A stretch of DNA of 64,000 nt from positions 1 to 64,000 of the forward strand of contig CASIAP010000011.1 in NCBI GenBank assembly GCA_949372645.1. Reading direction: 5' to 3'. Source of the stretch: Candidatus Poseidoniaceae archaeon. Lineage in GTDB: Archaea > Thermoplasmatota > Poseidoniia > Poseidoniales > Poseidoniaceae. The position numbers and the translations under genes were made by a program. Positions within the stretch are counted from its first letter, which is position 1. Each line of letters opens with the position of its first letter. The notes under the pieces were generated by a model. That model saw only the letters and a program-made list of their open reading frames with translations, was not told where the DNA came from and ran no database searches. Shown here one piece after another: positions 26,608-35,587 of the stretch.

Positions 26608-27080
26608 ATCGAATAGCATTGAAGAATGATGAACGTGCTGCTGCAACAGAATTAGGATATATTTTCACTTTTCTTCTTGGAGTCTTACTGCTAACGATGT
26701 TCAGTCTATGGGCTTATGAAATTGAAACAGCAACCCGTGAACGATGGAATGAAAATGCCATTCAATCGAACTTAGACGACCTCGCTGCTGCTGTGGAAAG
26801 AGCAGATGAGGCAAGTCGAATGGGTTCTGTTGACTATGCAGAAAAGGTGACGTGGCGATTGACAGAAGCCGATGAAGGTCGGATGACACTTATTTTGACC
26901 GATACCTCTCTCGAACTGATTCATGATGGTGGAACCTTGGATACGAATGTTTCAATCTCCGGTACAGGTGCTGGGAGCCACACAGGTACTATTGTACTGG
27001 CAGGAGTCTCATCATTATGGATTGTTCACACTGATGGAATTACATCTCTGGAATATGATCGGCCTCAATCAAAGAATTGA
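26604..27080 (+). CDS. Pilin-like protein 3 (158 aa)
   Basis: ATG 26604 overlaps the previous stop by 4 bp (ATGA); the frame is open further upstream but that part lies in the preceding gene. The N-terminus, KNDERAAATELGYIFTFLLG, repeats the charged-then-hydrophobic pattern of the other two, with a helix over about 12-38. A short amphipathic region (NENAIQSNLDDLAAAVERAD) and a small beta domain follow. Its size is that of an ordinary minor pilin. The stop at 27080 is one base from the convergent stop of the STAND regulator. Confidence 0.78.
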   Translation: MNRIALKNDERAAATELGYIFTFLLGVLLLTMFSLWAYEIETATRERWNENAIQSNLDDLAAAVERADEASRMGSVDYAEKVTWRLTEADEGRMTLILTDTSLELIHDGGTLDTNVSISGTGAGSHTGTIVLAGVSSLWIVHTDGITSLEYDRPQSKN

Positions 27081-27081
27081 T

Positions 27082-29607
27082 TCATCGACCCATAACTGCA
27101 GCATGGACTTGGGCTTGAACTTCCCGCATTCGAGACTTCGCACCAAGTTCTCTAAACACCGATAAGGCTCTTTGCAAATATTCCATTCGACGAGGTTTAT
27201 CTGGTGCCACGCCACCAAGACGAGAGAGGAGTTCTCCGATTTGCATGCGTAAATCATTCGCTTCAGCAATAACCAGTGCTTCACGGTAATGCTCCATTGC
27301 ATCTTCTGCACGTCCTGAATCCTGTAAAACTTCACCAAGTAAAATCGTAATCTCTACCAGCGACAATAAGTCACCTGCTTCACTCATCGTCTCAAGTGCT
27401 GTCGAATAATGATGCGAAGCTACGTCACCGTCCCCCACTTTGGCATAATATCGTCCAAGGACTGCCTGAGCCCGAGCATGGAGTAAGACATCATCATCTC
27501 CATCGGTATTTTCGAAGGCTTCGAGGGCATGGGTTCGAGCACGATCGATTTCACCAAGCTCAAGGAATGAACGGGCAAGAGTGAGTTGCGTACCTATCAG
27601 TTCAGTGTTATTTGAACCTTCTAAGATGGTCTCTACTTCACCATATGCTTCCAATGCTTTCACAATATCATTCTTTCGACGTAATAAATATCCCATGTTA
27701 TTGTAAGAGCGTGCTGCACCCTTGGCATCACCAAACTGAATAAACTTCTCGAGTGCATCATGGTGCATCGTCAGTGCTTTGTCAGTATCGCCTTGTTTCA
27801 GAGCGATATCTGCTAATGCTGAAAGTACCTCTGCATCGAGGCGTGTCACTTTGGAAGATGAGTTTAGAGATTGAGTTGAAAGGAATATGTTTTCTGCCTC
27901 CAAAAAACGACCAAGAAGAACAAGAATTTCACCACGGAGTTGCAAAACTCTCATACGCACCTGAATCTCAAGTGAATCCATCGAAAGGCCTTCAATGAGT
28001 CCAAGTAATTCCATGTGTCCTTGGGCAATGAGATCTCTACCTTCATCAGCAATCAATATTGCTGCGTCTTCGCCGTCACCTGACCGAATGAGATGATATA
28101 TTCGTTCGATAACAATGCCGGGAGAAGGTGTCTGTTTTTGATACCAAGTGTGACACTTCGCATGGAACTCTTTCTTCGTATTTTCAGCAAGACTTCTCAA
28201 GAGAAATTCTCGAATTAAATCGTGGACATCGTAATAGTCAATATCTCCTTGCCGTGCAAGTCCTTGTTCAACCAGTGCATCAAGTTCATCTGTATCCAAA
28301 CCTTGTTCGGCAAGCGCACTCAAAGCGATTGGTTCTCGATAAATGGCAAGGGCTGAAAGTACACGCTTTTGTTCAGCACTCAACTTTGAAAAGATTTCTA
28401 CAGTGACATAATTTTCCAAGGTTTCATGGAATGCACCTGCAGAAGCACCACGGTTAATCAGTTCCAACACTAAGGGGTGACCCCTTGATAGACCGTGAAT
28501 ATGTAACCACTGTTCGTCTCCAAGGTCTTCAAAACTGCTCAAAAGTTGCCGTCCAGCATCGGAATCAAGACCATCGAGTGGGAGAACTAAACTGGCAATA
28601 CGACCTTCTGCATCTTTGGCGGGCACTACTGGTTTGAATGAACGCGAAAAGATCACAAGGCCTATTTCTTCCTCGCTACCAAGCAAAGCGAGAGACATTG
28701 CTTGAAACGTTTGATGAAGGGTGGTATCGGCCACCTTGTGGAAGTCATCAATAACCATTAACGTCGGAGTTCCCTCTAACGAGTCAACAAGTAATCGGGC
28801 TGCATCAGCGGGTTGAGGGACTGGAGTCGCAGCCAAATAGTCAGCAAAAGTTGAATCGCCAATGTTGGCCAACCAATCTGCCACCGCCTCAAAAAAAGAC
28901 CGTGAGCCTTCCCAATCTTGGCATCGATGATACAAGAGGTTTCGTCGATGCATAAATCGTTCAATAAGTTTGGATGCAATAGTTGTTTTACCAATTCCTG
29001 CAATACCCGGTACCAATAAAGTAGTGGCGCGAGCATCGATAAGGCTCACCATATTATCCATTTCCTTTTCTCGGCCATAGAAATGTCGTAGTCTTGGAAG
29101 ATCGCCAAGTGATGTCACCAGTTGTTTTTCAACATGCTTCGAAAGGTCTCTTTCAACCAAGTCAGCTGACAGTGTACGTGTATCTAATACACAATTATCA
29201 TCCATGTAACGGATAATATCAACAGGTCGCATTGAGAAGTCAAGATGGTCATTGAGCTCACCTAAAGTAGAATTTATAATGGCGCCATCATCCATAATAC
29301 TGCGTAGTGGGAAACTTCGCAATCGAACCCAAGTATCCTCGGACACATTGATCCCAGAATCTGTCAAAAAATACGCTTTACGTTTTCGAGAAACCCCCGA
29401 AACGTGTGCTTGGCGTTCAATCAAGAGGCCTTCGTCTTTCAATCCTGCAATAGCGCGGGGAACATTTGAGCGAGCGATAGCAACAGCATTCGCGATTCCC
29501 ATCTGTGAAAGTGCGAATGGAACTTCCACACTGCTTTTGAAATCAGAATAATCAAGCAAATGCAAGAGTATTCTCTCCTGCACTCCCGGTTTCGGTTGAA
29601 GAGCCAT
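27082..29607 (-). CDS. Winged-helix / STAND NTPase / TPR signal-transducing regulator
   Basis: An 841-residue cytosolic protein in three parts. A MarR-like winged helix covers about 8-85 (VPRAIAGLKDEGLLIERQ is the recognition helix and wing start; KRKAYFLTDSG ends it). A STAND/NB-ARC type NTPase follows (about 175-480) with Walker A GIAGIGKTT at 201-209, Walker B LMVIDD at 283-288 and an IFSRS sensor-like segment. A tetratricopeptide array fills the rest (about 500-830). MalT and related proteins share the logic: ligand binding by the repeats releases the NTPase, which then drives multimerisation. The DNA-binding domain at the N-terminus favours a transcriptional regulator. It faces the pilin-like operon tail to tail, with one base between the stops. 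Confidence 0.85.
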   Translation of the reverse strand: MALQPKPGVQERILLHLLDYSDFKSSVEVPFALSQMGIANAVAIARSNVPRAIAGLKDEGLLIERQAHVSGVSRKRKAYFLTDSGINVSEDTWVRLRSFPLRSIMDDGAIINSTLGELNDHLDFSMRPVDIIRYMDDNCVLDTRTLSADLVERDLSKHVEKQLVTSLGDLPRLRHFYGREKEMDNMVSLIDARATTLLVPGIAGIGKTTIASKLIERFMHRRNLLYHRCQDWEGSRSFFEAVADWLANIGDSTFADYLAATPVPQPADAARLLVDSLEGTPTLMVIDDFHKVADTTLHQTFQAMSLALLGSEEEIGLVIFSRSFKPVVPAKDAEGRIASLVLPLDGLDSDAGRQLLSSFEDLGDEQWLHIHGLSRGHPLVLELINRGASAGAFHETLENYVTVEIFSKLSAEQKRVLSALAIYREPIALSALAEQGLDTDELDALVEQGLARQGDIDYYDVHDLIREFLLRSLAENTKKEFHAKCHTWYQKQTPSPGIVIERIYHLIRSGDGEDAAILIADEGRDLIAQGHMELLGLIEGLSMDSLEIQVRMRVLQLRGEILVLLGRFLEAENIFLSTQSLNSSSKVTRLDAEVLSALADIALKQGDTDKALTMHHDALEKFIQFGDAKGAARSYNNMGYLLRRKNDIVKALEAYGEVETILEGSNNTELIGTQLTLARSFLELGEIDRARTHALEAFENTDGDDDVLLHARAQAVLGRYYAKVGDGDVASHHYSTALETMSEAGDLLSLVEITILLGEVLQDSGRAEDAMEHYREALVIAEANDLRMQIGELLSRLGGVAPDKPRRMEYLQRALSVFRELGAKSRMREVQAQVHAAVMGR

Positions 29608-29666
29608 AATCTTGTCTCCCTCTTATCTCCTCTTCAATACTTCCGATTCAGTGAGCCAAAGATGCT

Positions 29667-32600
29667 TCACTGCTCAGGTGAATAATTAGGGTCTGGGGCC
29701 CAATTATTCGATTCTGCATCCCATATCCATCCAGGATGTTGGCCTGCCTGATGAGCAGTCGCCACTTGCGGTTGGGCAACAACAGGTGTTGTTGCAACTT
29801 GTGCAGAAGGTATTGCAACTGGTTGTTGACGAGCTTTTGCCCAAGCATAGGGGTCATCAGCAACTTGTTCTTGCGCAGCGAGTGTTTCAGCCTCTTCATC
29901 TAGGTCATCGTATTCAACTTGGAAGAAAAACATTCCAGCGCCCAAGAGAGCAAGAAGAACGAACGCGATGATTCCGAACAACAAGAAATTGACATTAGAT
30001 GATTCTCCATCTCCTGCACCCAGCATAAACAGAGCATCAGAACTTCCATCGCGTTCGGTAAACACTTGGTCATCCATTTCGAAAATAATGTTACGTGGCC
30101 CATCATTTCCAGAAAGCTGACTGCTTGAGATTTCCATACACCAAGACGAATCTGCATTCACGCGTGTTTGGTTAATTCGAACACCGGACAAACTATCGTA
30201 TCGTGCCTCAACTAAACTGTTAGGCAATCCTTGACCACAGAAAATTGCAGGGTTATCGGGGCTCAATGGCTCAGTTTTCTGTTGAATTACATTGAATGTG
30301 ACTTCAACAACTACGATGTTGACTTTGTAAGAATAGTTAGCGGAGCCATACGAGTCTCTGGCTTCAAACATCAAACCAACGATCGACCACTCAGAAACTT
30401 CACTTGAAAGGCCAGTGACATATGCAGGGTTGTATTTCACAACTCCACCGGTACTAAATGTGAGGTAATCGCCATACTCATCATCGACGAGAGTTGTTAA
30501 ATCATCATATACATCGAATACCAATCCATCTGTGCGGCTTGAAACTACACCATCAGGGTCTGAAAAATATTCTGTCAAGTCGATACTAATTCCACCATTA
30601 CAGCGGTCTTGTTTCGTTGGGTTTGAATCGCAATATAACGTGATTTTACTTACCCAAGCGGAGTCATTGAACACTGGAACCAGATTTTCTGCATCACTCG
30701 GATTGTCGATAGTGATACGAATCGTGTTTGTATTCGAGTAATTCTTTCCATCCCATGCCTTGATAATCAATTCATATTGCTGATCGTGAATCAGGTCCGA
30801 AGTATCCCATGTGGTATACCATGCACCATTTTGAGCGAAGGTTGTGACTGGATCTGGACCATTATTAATTTCAGTTCCACTGGCCAAGTCAAAGATGACA
30901 ATTTCAACTCGTGTCACAAGACCGTCGTTATCCAAAGCAACACCTTGAATCAATTGAGCCTCACTTGCTCGAAGAGTATCAGAATTCAATGGTTCACTCA
31001 ATTGAACAAAAGGAATTGCATTGTCCGTATTCACGGTGAGAGTTCGACTTTCATAGGTACAGTCCATCCAGCCGGTCTTTACGTTACAGAAGTCACTGTC
31101 AGATGCCCATATACGGAAATTGTAATCACCACTTGGCAAGTCTGAGAAGATCCAATCATATGCCCAAGCAGTTGACCCGGGGATGTTAAAGTTCGCAGAG
31201 TAGGGTGCAGCGTAATCATTGCCAAGATTATTACAACAGGAAGGTCCAGTTATTTCAAACCAAATCGAGGTGATATCACTACCCCAAGTTCCTGTGTACG
31301 GATCACTCGCCGTTCCTGTAAACGTAACTTTACCGTTATCATGGGACGTTCCATCATTTGGAGTATTGACCAAAATACTTGGTGCAACGAGATTCAGTTT
31401 GTACTTTCGGACTTCAACGGGAGAGTAATCTAATCCGTCATATGAACGGACGCGGAATGTAACATCGCCTTCACCATCTGGGTGAGCTGACATTTCCCAA
31501 TCGAAGGTCCATGTATTGAATGGATGGTTCGATTTGGTAATCTCGCTGCCAGCACCAGAGACGTCAACAGCAGAATACCAATCTGTTGAACCTGGGGGCT
31601 GTATTTCAACACGCTTGATAAGTCCAAATTGGTTTTGGTACGCAATGTAATCAACAGGGTAAGGTCCACCAATTCCATCCCATGCAGAACCTGTTAGAGT
31701 GACGGTTGTTGCAAATGAAAACCCATCGTTCTGAGTCACAGTTACGCTCGGTTTGAGATTATCAAGATTAATTACATCATCAATCGGACCACTGAGGACA
31801 AAATCAAATTCCTTTTCTCCTTTGCCAAACATGTAAGCTTCTACGGTATAAAACGGTAATTCACGTCCACCTGTACAATCGATGTCTGCAGAATCAACTT
31901 GAGTGTCTCCATCATTATCATAACCATCTGCACATGAATTCTCATCGATGAAGACGGGATTGCCTTGTGAATCTGTAACTCCAGGAATCTGAACATTACT
32001 TTCTCCGACAAGATGATTCCAATTTCGGTCGAGTAAGAAATCAGAAGGAAGGGAGACTTCAGGTGTGAATCCATAGGCATCTGTCGTTAGAGTGTAGAGT
32101 GGCAGTCCAGTTGCGTCACGAATGACTACTGTTGCATCGACAACGTTACTGTTCTTGGCTTTGACTTGGTATTGGACCAACTCACCTTCACGTACTTGAC
32201 TTCCCCAAGCTGAGTTTTGATTCTGAACGTGAATTTTTGATGAATCAAAATTTTGTAAATCGGCATATGAGAACACAGTCGAATTCGCGACAACTTCCAG
32301 TGCCATTGGCATAAATGCTGGAGGCATGATTGCTGTTGAAGGAACGATGAGACATTCCTCGAGAACATAGGGACATTCTGAACTAAGCCAGCTGAGTTGC
32401 ACTGGATACATTTCGTTGCCCCCTGGATTCGGAATGAATTCAGATTGAACGGTAACTCGTGATTCAGTAATGTTATAGATTTGCGAGGCATTCGTGTATG
32501 AATTATTTGAAAAGTATGCTATTGAGCCATATTTGTCTTTCGCAATCTTGTCATCATACATGGAAATATTGGCTGCAAATCCGGAAACCTCTATTTCATT

Positions 32601-34088
32601 CCCTTGTGCATTGACGATGCTGCCTTTGATTCGCATTCCATCGCCACCATTGTTGGTTACTTTATTATCATAAAGGGTAGCAGAAGCCATGAAAATATTA
32701 AACGCAGGACAGGCGAATTCCCCACCATACATTTGTGAATTACAAGTGCCGGTGTTGTTTGAGATTTCGTTATTTGCAAAATACAATCGAGATGCAGTTG
32801 GTCTTGGAACATTCCAGCCTTGGTCATCGAAGTGATATTCACCGAGCAAAACTGCCTCTGCACCTGTATCTTGAATCGTATTGTTTTCAGCACTTACATC
32901 TGAGGTGCCGAAAATCCAAAATCCATTGAACCCACCAATAGGCCCAATAGTGTTGTCATTTGCAATTACAAACGAGTCCCGTATTGCTAATCCCGAACCA
33001 GCTGAAGCACCGGAGATCACGTTACGGTTTGCATCAACAATCGCACCATCATAGGCTGTAATCCCTGCACCTTCTTCAGTCGTAATGGTATTGTCATTCA
33101 GATAGAGGGTGTGGTTAATCGTACCTGTGACCTTGTGCGAGTTCGTGTCAATACCGTTGCATTTGACATCAATAGTAGAGTTCGTCAGTGATCCTGAACT
33201 CAATTTCAGATACACCCCGAGTGAATTATCCTTAATCTCCAGTCTCGAAAGGTCGATATATGAATTCTCGACATGAATAACGGTTCGACCATCTTGACCT
33301 TGACATCCAGGTTCGTTGTCACCGGTAAAAACTGAATCTTGAATGCGCATTGTACCAAGAATTCCAGCACCGGCCCCATAGCCACGTACTGCAGCTGCGT
33401 CATACCCATTTCCATCAACTCCATTGGTAAATGTAGAATCAGAAATCAATGGAGAGGCAAGGTCAAGTGCGAGAATATTTGAGGTGTTAATATTTTCGAA
33501 AGAAAGACCGGTTGCTGTGGTCGAGGAACCGTCGAACACCAAGACTCCGTATTGTTTCCCACTGACTTGACTGGTGTCAAATGGAAGGCCATAGGCATTT
33601 TCAAAATGAGCATATTTAATCGAGGTGAGTGCTTGGTCAATCGTTGAACGGATGACCATTCCTGAACCACACCCAGTATCACCGTTGTAATTTGGATTAT
33701 TGGTATTATTCGTATAGCAACGACCGACTGGAGTATAGTCCGTAGGTAATGACCAGACAAAACGTGCCTGGTTACTTGATGAGCCTGAACTCGAACCGCA
33801 AGAAACATCGCCAATGCAAATTGCACCTTCAACATCGATGTAGTTTCCAAATGGGATATTGATGGTCGTTCCTGCATTAACAATAAGTTGAGCACCCTCG
33901 GCAACCAAAACATCGCCATTAAGATTCATCGTCCCTGTCCATGTTTCGGTTCCAGAGATGATTCCAGAATTCGTTTCGTTCACAGCGGAAGCGGCTGGTA
34001 TGGTAATGAGGCCAGTTAAAACGGACAGCAAAAGTAGTGCGACCAATGATATGCTCTTGTGTGATGTTGTGTTATTCAAAATAGACAC
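29667..34088 (-). CDS. Surface protein with parallel beta-helix, Ig-like domains and membrane anchor (1473 aa)
   Basis: Signal peptide over about residues 1-36. Next is a segment with ETWTGTMNLNGDVLVAEGAQ, similar to the start of the surface protein at 47457. Residues about 60-560 form a right-handed beta-helix, with recurring NNxI and NxIxxTGAEAV turns and several Cys pairs. A short Asp-rich calcium loop (YDNDGDTQVDSADIDC) follows, then three or more Ig/FN3-like modules (about 790-1130) and one membrane helix near 1368-1390. The cytosolic tail is acidic, then Pro/Gln-rich, and ends with HPGWIWDAESNNWAPDPNYS. Such beta-helices bind or cleave polysaccharides; no lyase residues are evident. Probable N-glycoprotein. 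Confidence 0.85.
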   Translation of the reverse strand: MSILNNTTSHKSISLVALLLLSVLTGLITIPAASAVNETNSGIISGTETWTGTMNLNGDVLVAEGAQLIVNAGTTINIPFGNYIDVEGAICIGDVSCGSSSGSSSNQARFVWSLPTDYTPVGRCYTNNTNNPNYNGDTGCGSGMVIRSTIDQALTSIKYAHFENAYGLPFDTSQVSGKQYGVLVFDGSSTTATGLSFENINTSNILALDLASPLISDSTFTNGVDGNGYDAAAVRGYGAGAGILGTMRIQDSVFTGDNEPGCQGQDGRTVIHVENSYIDLSRLEIKDNSLGVYLKLSSGSLTNSTIDVKCNGIDTNSHKVTGTINHTLYLNDNTITTEEGAGITAYDGAIVDANRNVISGASAGSGLAIRDSFVIANDNTIGPIGGFNGFWIFGTSDVSAENNTIQDTGAEAVLLGEYHFDDQGWNVPRPTASRLYFANNEISNNTGTCNSQMYGGEFACPAFNIFMASATLYDNKVTNNGGDGMRIKGSIVNAQGNEIEVSGFAANISMYDDKIAKDKYGSIAYFSNNSYTNASQIYNITESRVTVQSEFIPNPGGNEMYPVQLSWLSSECPYVLEECLIVPSTAIMPPAFMPMALEVVANSTVFSYADLQNFDSSKIHVQNQNSAWGSQVREGELVQYQVKAKNSNVVDATVVIRDATGLPLYTLTTDAYGFTPEVSLPSDFLLDRNWNHLVGESNVQIPGVTDSQGNPVFIDENSCADGYDNDGDTQVDSADIDCTGGRELPFYTVEAYMFGKGEKEFDFVLSGPIDDVINLDNLKPSVTVTQNDGFSFATTVTLTGSAWDGIGGPYPVDYIAYQNQFGLIKRVEIQPPGSTDWYSAVDVSGAGSEITKSNHPFNTWTFDWEMSAHPDGEGDVTFRVRSYDGLDYSPVEVRKYKLNLVAPSILVNTPNDGTSHDNGKVTFTGTASDPYTGTWGSDITSIWFEITGPSCCNNLGNDYAAPYSANFNIPGSTAWAYDWIFSDLPSGDYNFRIWASDSDFCNVKTGWMDCTYESRTLTVNTDNAIPFVQLSEPLNSDTLRASEAQLIQGVALDNDGLVTRVEIVIFDLASGTEINNGPDPVTTFAQNGAWYTTWDTSDLIHDQQYELIIKAWDGKNYSNTNTIRITIDNPSDAENLVPVFNDSAWVSKITLYCDSNPTKQDRCNGGISIDLTEYFSDPDGVVSSRTDGLVFDVYDDLTTLVDDEYGDYLTFSTGGVVKYNPAYVTGLSSEVSEWSIVGLMFEARDSYGSANYSYKVNIVVVEVTFNVIQQKTEPLSPDNPAIFCGQGLPNSLVEARYDSLSGVRINQTRVNADSSWCMEISSSQLSGNDGPRNIIFEMDDQVFTERDGSSDALFMLGAGDGESSNVNFLLFGIIAFVLLALLGAGMFFFQVEYDDLDEEAETLAAQEQVADDPYAWAKARQQPVAIPSAQVATTPVVAQPQVATAHQAGQHPGWIWDAESNNWAPDPNYSPEQ

Positions 34089-34192
34089 CTACCCTTACCC
34101 ATAACACACTCGACTATAATACTGCGCCTCAATTGCCAGTTTTATAATATCAAATAAAGTCTTTAATATCAATAAAAGCACTCATTTAGTAT

Positions 34193-34219
34193 CATAAGTG
34201 GACAAAAATATCACTTATG
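34193..34219. promoter_or_regulatory. Inverted repeat in AT-rich leader of the beta-helix protein
   Basis: CATAAGTG (34193-34200) and CACTTATG (34212-34219) form a perfect 8-bp inverted repeat with an 11-bp AT-rich spacer. It lies in the 208-bp gap between the subtilase stop (34297) and the beta-helix protein start (34088), next to several TATA-like stretches at about 34140-34175. Half-sites one helical turn plus apart fit an operator bound by a dimer; a terminator for the subtilase gene is the other option. Confidence 0.45.
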
Positions 34220-34296
34220 CGTGTGGTTTTGAACACTCTATCAGTCCGTAGCAGCAACTTTAACCGATATGAAGTGGTTGACGCTGCATGAGGAAT

Positions 34297-35517
34297 TTAA
34301 CACGGGGAGGTCTGAGTCGCCAGGTCTTGATACCAATCCCAAGCCTGGAGTTGACCATATCCCCAATGGTCATCATGTTCAACGGAATCCTCATACTTGA
34401 GTGAGGAATTCCTCAGAGAAGATTTTACGAGGTCAATACATTCTCCATTTGATGATGAAGTCGGTTTGTATTCTGGAAATGCTTCGAGAAGTAACGACAA
34501 TGCACCTGTCACAAAAACAGTCGAATCTGAAGTTCCACTGCTCGAGTACCAACTGTCACCAAGACCAGTGCTAATGATACCTACACCCGGTGCTATGACT
34601 TCTGGTTTCAAGTGAGGGTTTTGGCGGAGCGTTCCATCAGGCATAACTTGTGATCCTGCTGATGAATTTACCCATACCGTTTGTTCTTGTGTTGATGCTC
34701 CAACAGTAATCACACGTGGAACATTTCCTGGTACTGAGACCAAGCCGTCATCTGAACCACCACCGTCGTTACCTGCAGCAGCGACGACAAAAATGCCTGA
34801 ATCAACCGCACGTCGTACTGCAGAAACGCTCGCCCCCTCAGTTTGCATTTCGATGTTTTGTTCCCCCCCAAGAGAAAGTGAAATGATATCTGCTTGGAAG
34901 ACATCCTGGCACCACTGAATGGCATTCGCAACAGTTTGTTCAGAACCACTGTTCAGATCATTCTCATCCGCACCCAAGGCAGCCACCATTGCCAGGGAAA
35001 TATTCGGGGCAATACCCAATTGGTGATTTCCAGAGACCAGAATTCCTGCCATGAGAGTGCCGTGGGAAATAAAACCATAATCGATGGGTGCGTTCGAACT
35101 ACCGATCATATCTTTGAAAGTCACGTCGACTTCAGAGAAAGCAGGGTTACTCAAATCAATACCCGTATCTACCATACAAACTTTCACCCCAGAACCAGTA
35201 AGATCGAATTCCGAAAAGTCATTGAATTGAGATTGCTCATTCGCCCATTCTGATTTTGGTGGCGACAACTCGAGAAACAAGAGCCCTGAATTCCATACAA
35301 CAAGTAAGATTATGACAAGGATTGCAAATACAGCACCATTGGTTGCAAGAACTCTTCTGCGTCGCAAACGTGGCATAGGTATGGCATCCAAAGGAGCCCA
35401 TCCCGTAACTTCTGCACGCCAGCTGTCCTGAAAACCAACTGCCGAGGGGTCAATGGCTGAAAGTATGTGTGGATCATTAGGTTCTGGAAGCAATTCCAAG
35501 TTCTCAATTCCCTTCAT
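34297..35517 (-). CDS. Membrane-anchored subtilisin-like serine protease (S8)
   Basis: A 406-residue protein with a cytosolic N-terminus of about 57 residues, a single membrane helix (about 58-83) preceded by RLRRRR, and an external S8 protease domain. Catalytic residues are all visible: Asp117 in CMVDTGID, His152 in SHGTLMAG, the oxyanion Asn250 in AAAGNDGG and Ser330 in SSGTSDST. The usual GTSMATPH is changed to GTSDSTVFVTGA, but Ser remains. There is no propeptide of the inhibitor_I9 kind and no secretion signal, so this is a type II anchored form. It likely trims surface proteins or digests peptides at the cell surface. Its gene lies directly downstream of the giant oligosaccharyltransferase on the same strand, with 70 bp between. 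Confidence 0.92.
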   Translation of the reverse strand: MKGIENLELLPEPNDPHILSAIDPSAVGFQDSWRAEVTGWAPLDAIPMPRLRRRRVLATNGAVFAILVIILLVVWNSGLLFLELSPPKSEWANEQSQFNDFSEFDLTGSGVKVCMVDTGIDLSNPAFSEVDVTFKDMIGSSNAPIDYGFISHGTLMAGILVSGNHQLGIAPNISLAMVAALGADENDLNSGSEQTVANAIQWCQDVFQADIISLSLGGEQNIEMQTEGASVSAVRRAVDSGIFVVAAAGNDGGGSDDGLVSVPGNVPRVITVGASTQEQTVWVNSSAGSQVMPDGTLRQNPHLKPEVIAPGVGIISTGLGDSWYSSSGTSDSTVFVTGALSLLLEAFPEYKPTSSSNGECIDLVKSSLRNSSLKYEDSVEHDDHWGYGQLQAWDWYQDLATQTSPC

Positions 35518-35587
35518 AGCGTCACCTCCATAGCATTACACCAACAAAGTAACTTGAGTAACTTTGGATATAATGTGTTGTCTGGTT

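Noticed and set aside
27082-29607. STAND NTPase as an antiphage (Avs-like) defence gene
   Set aside because: There is no nuclease or other effector domain. The N-terminal winged helix and the TPR array fit a transcriptional regulator, and no other defence gene is near.
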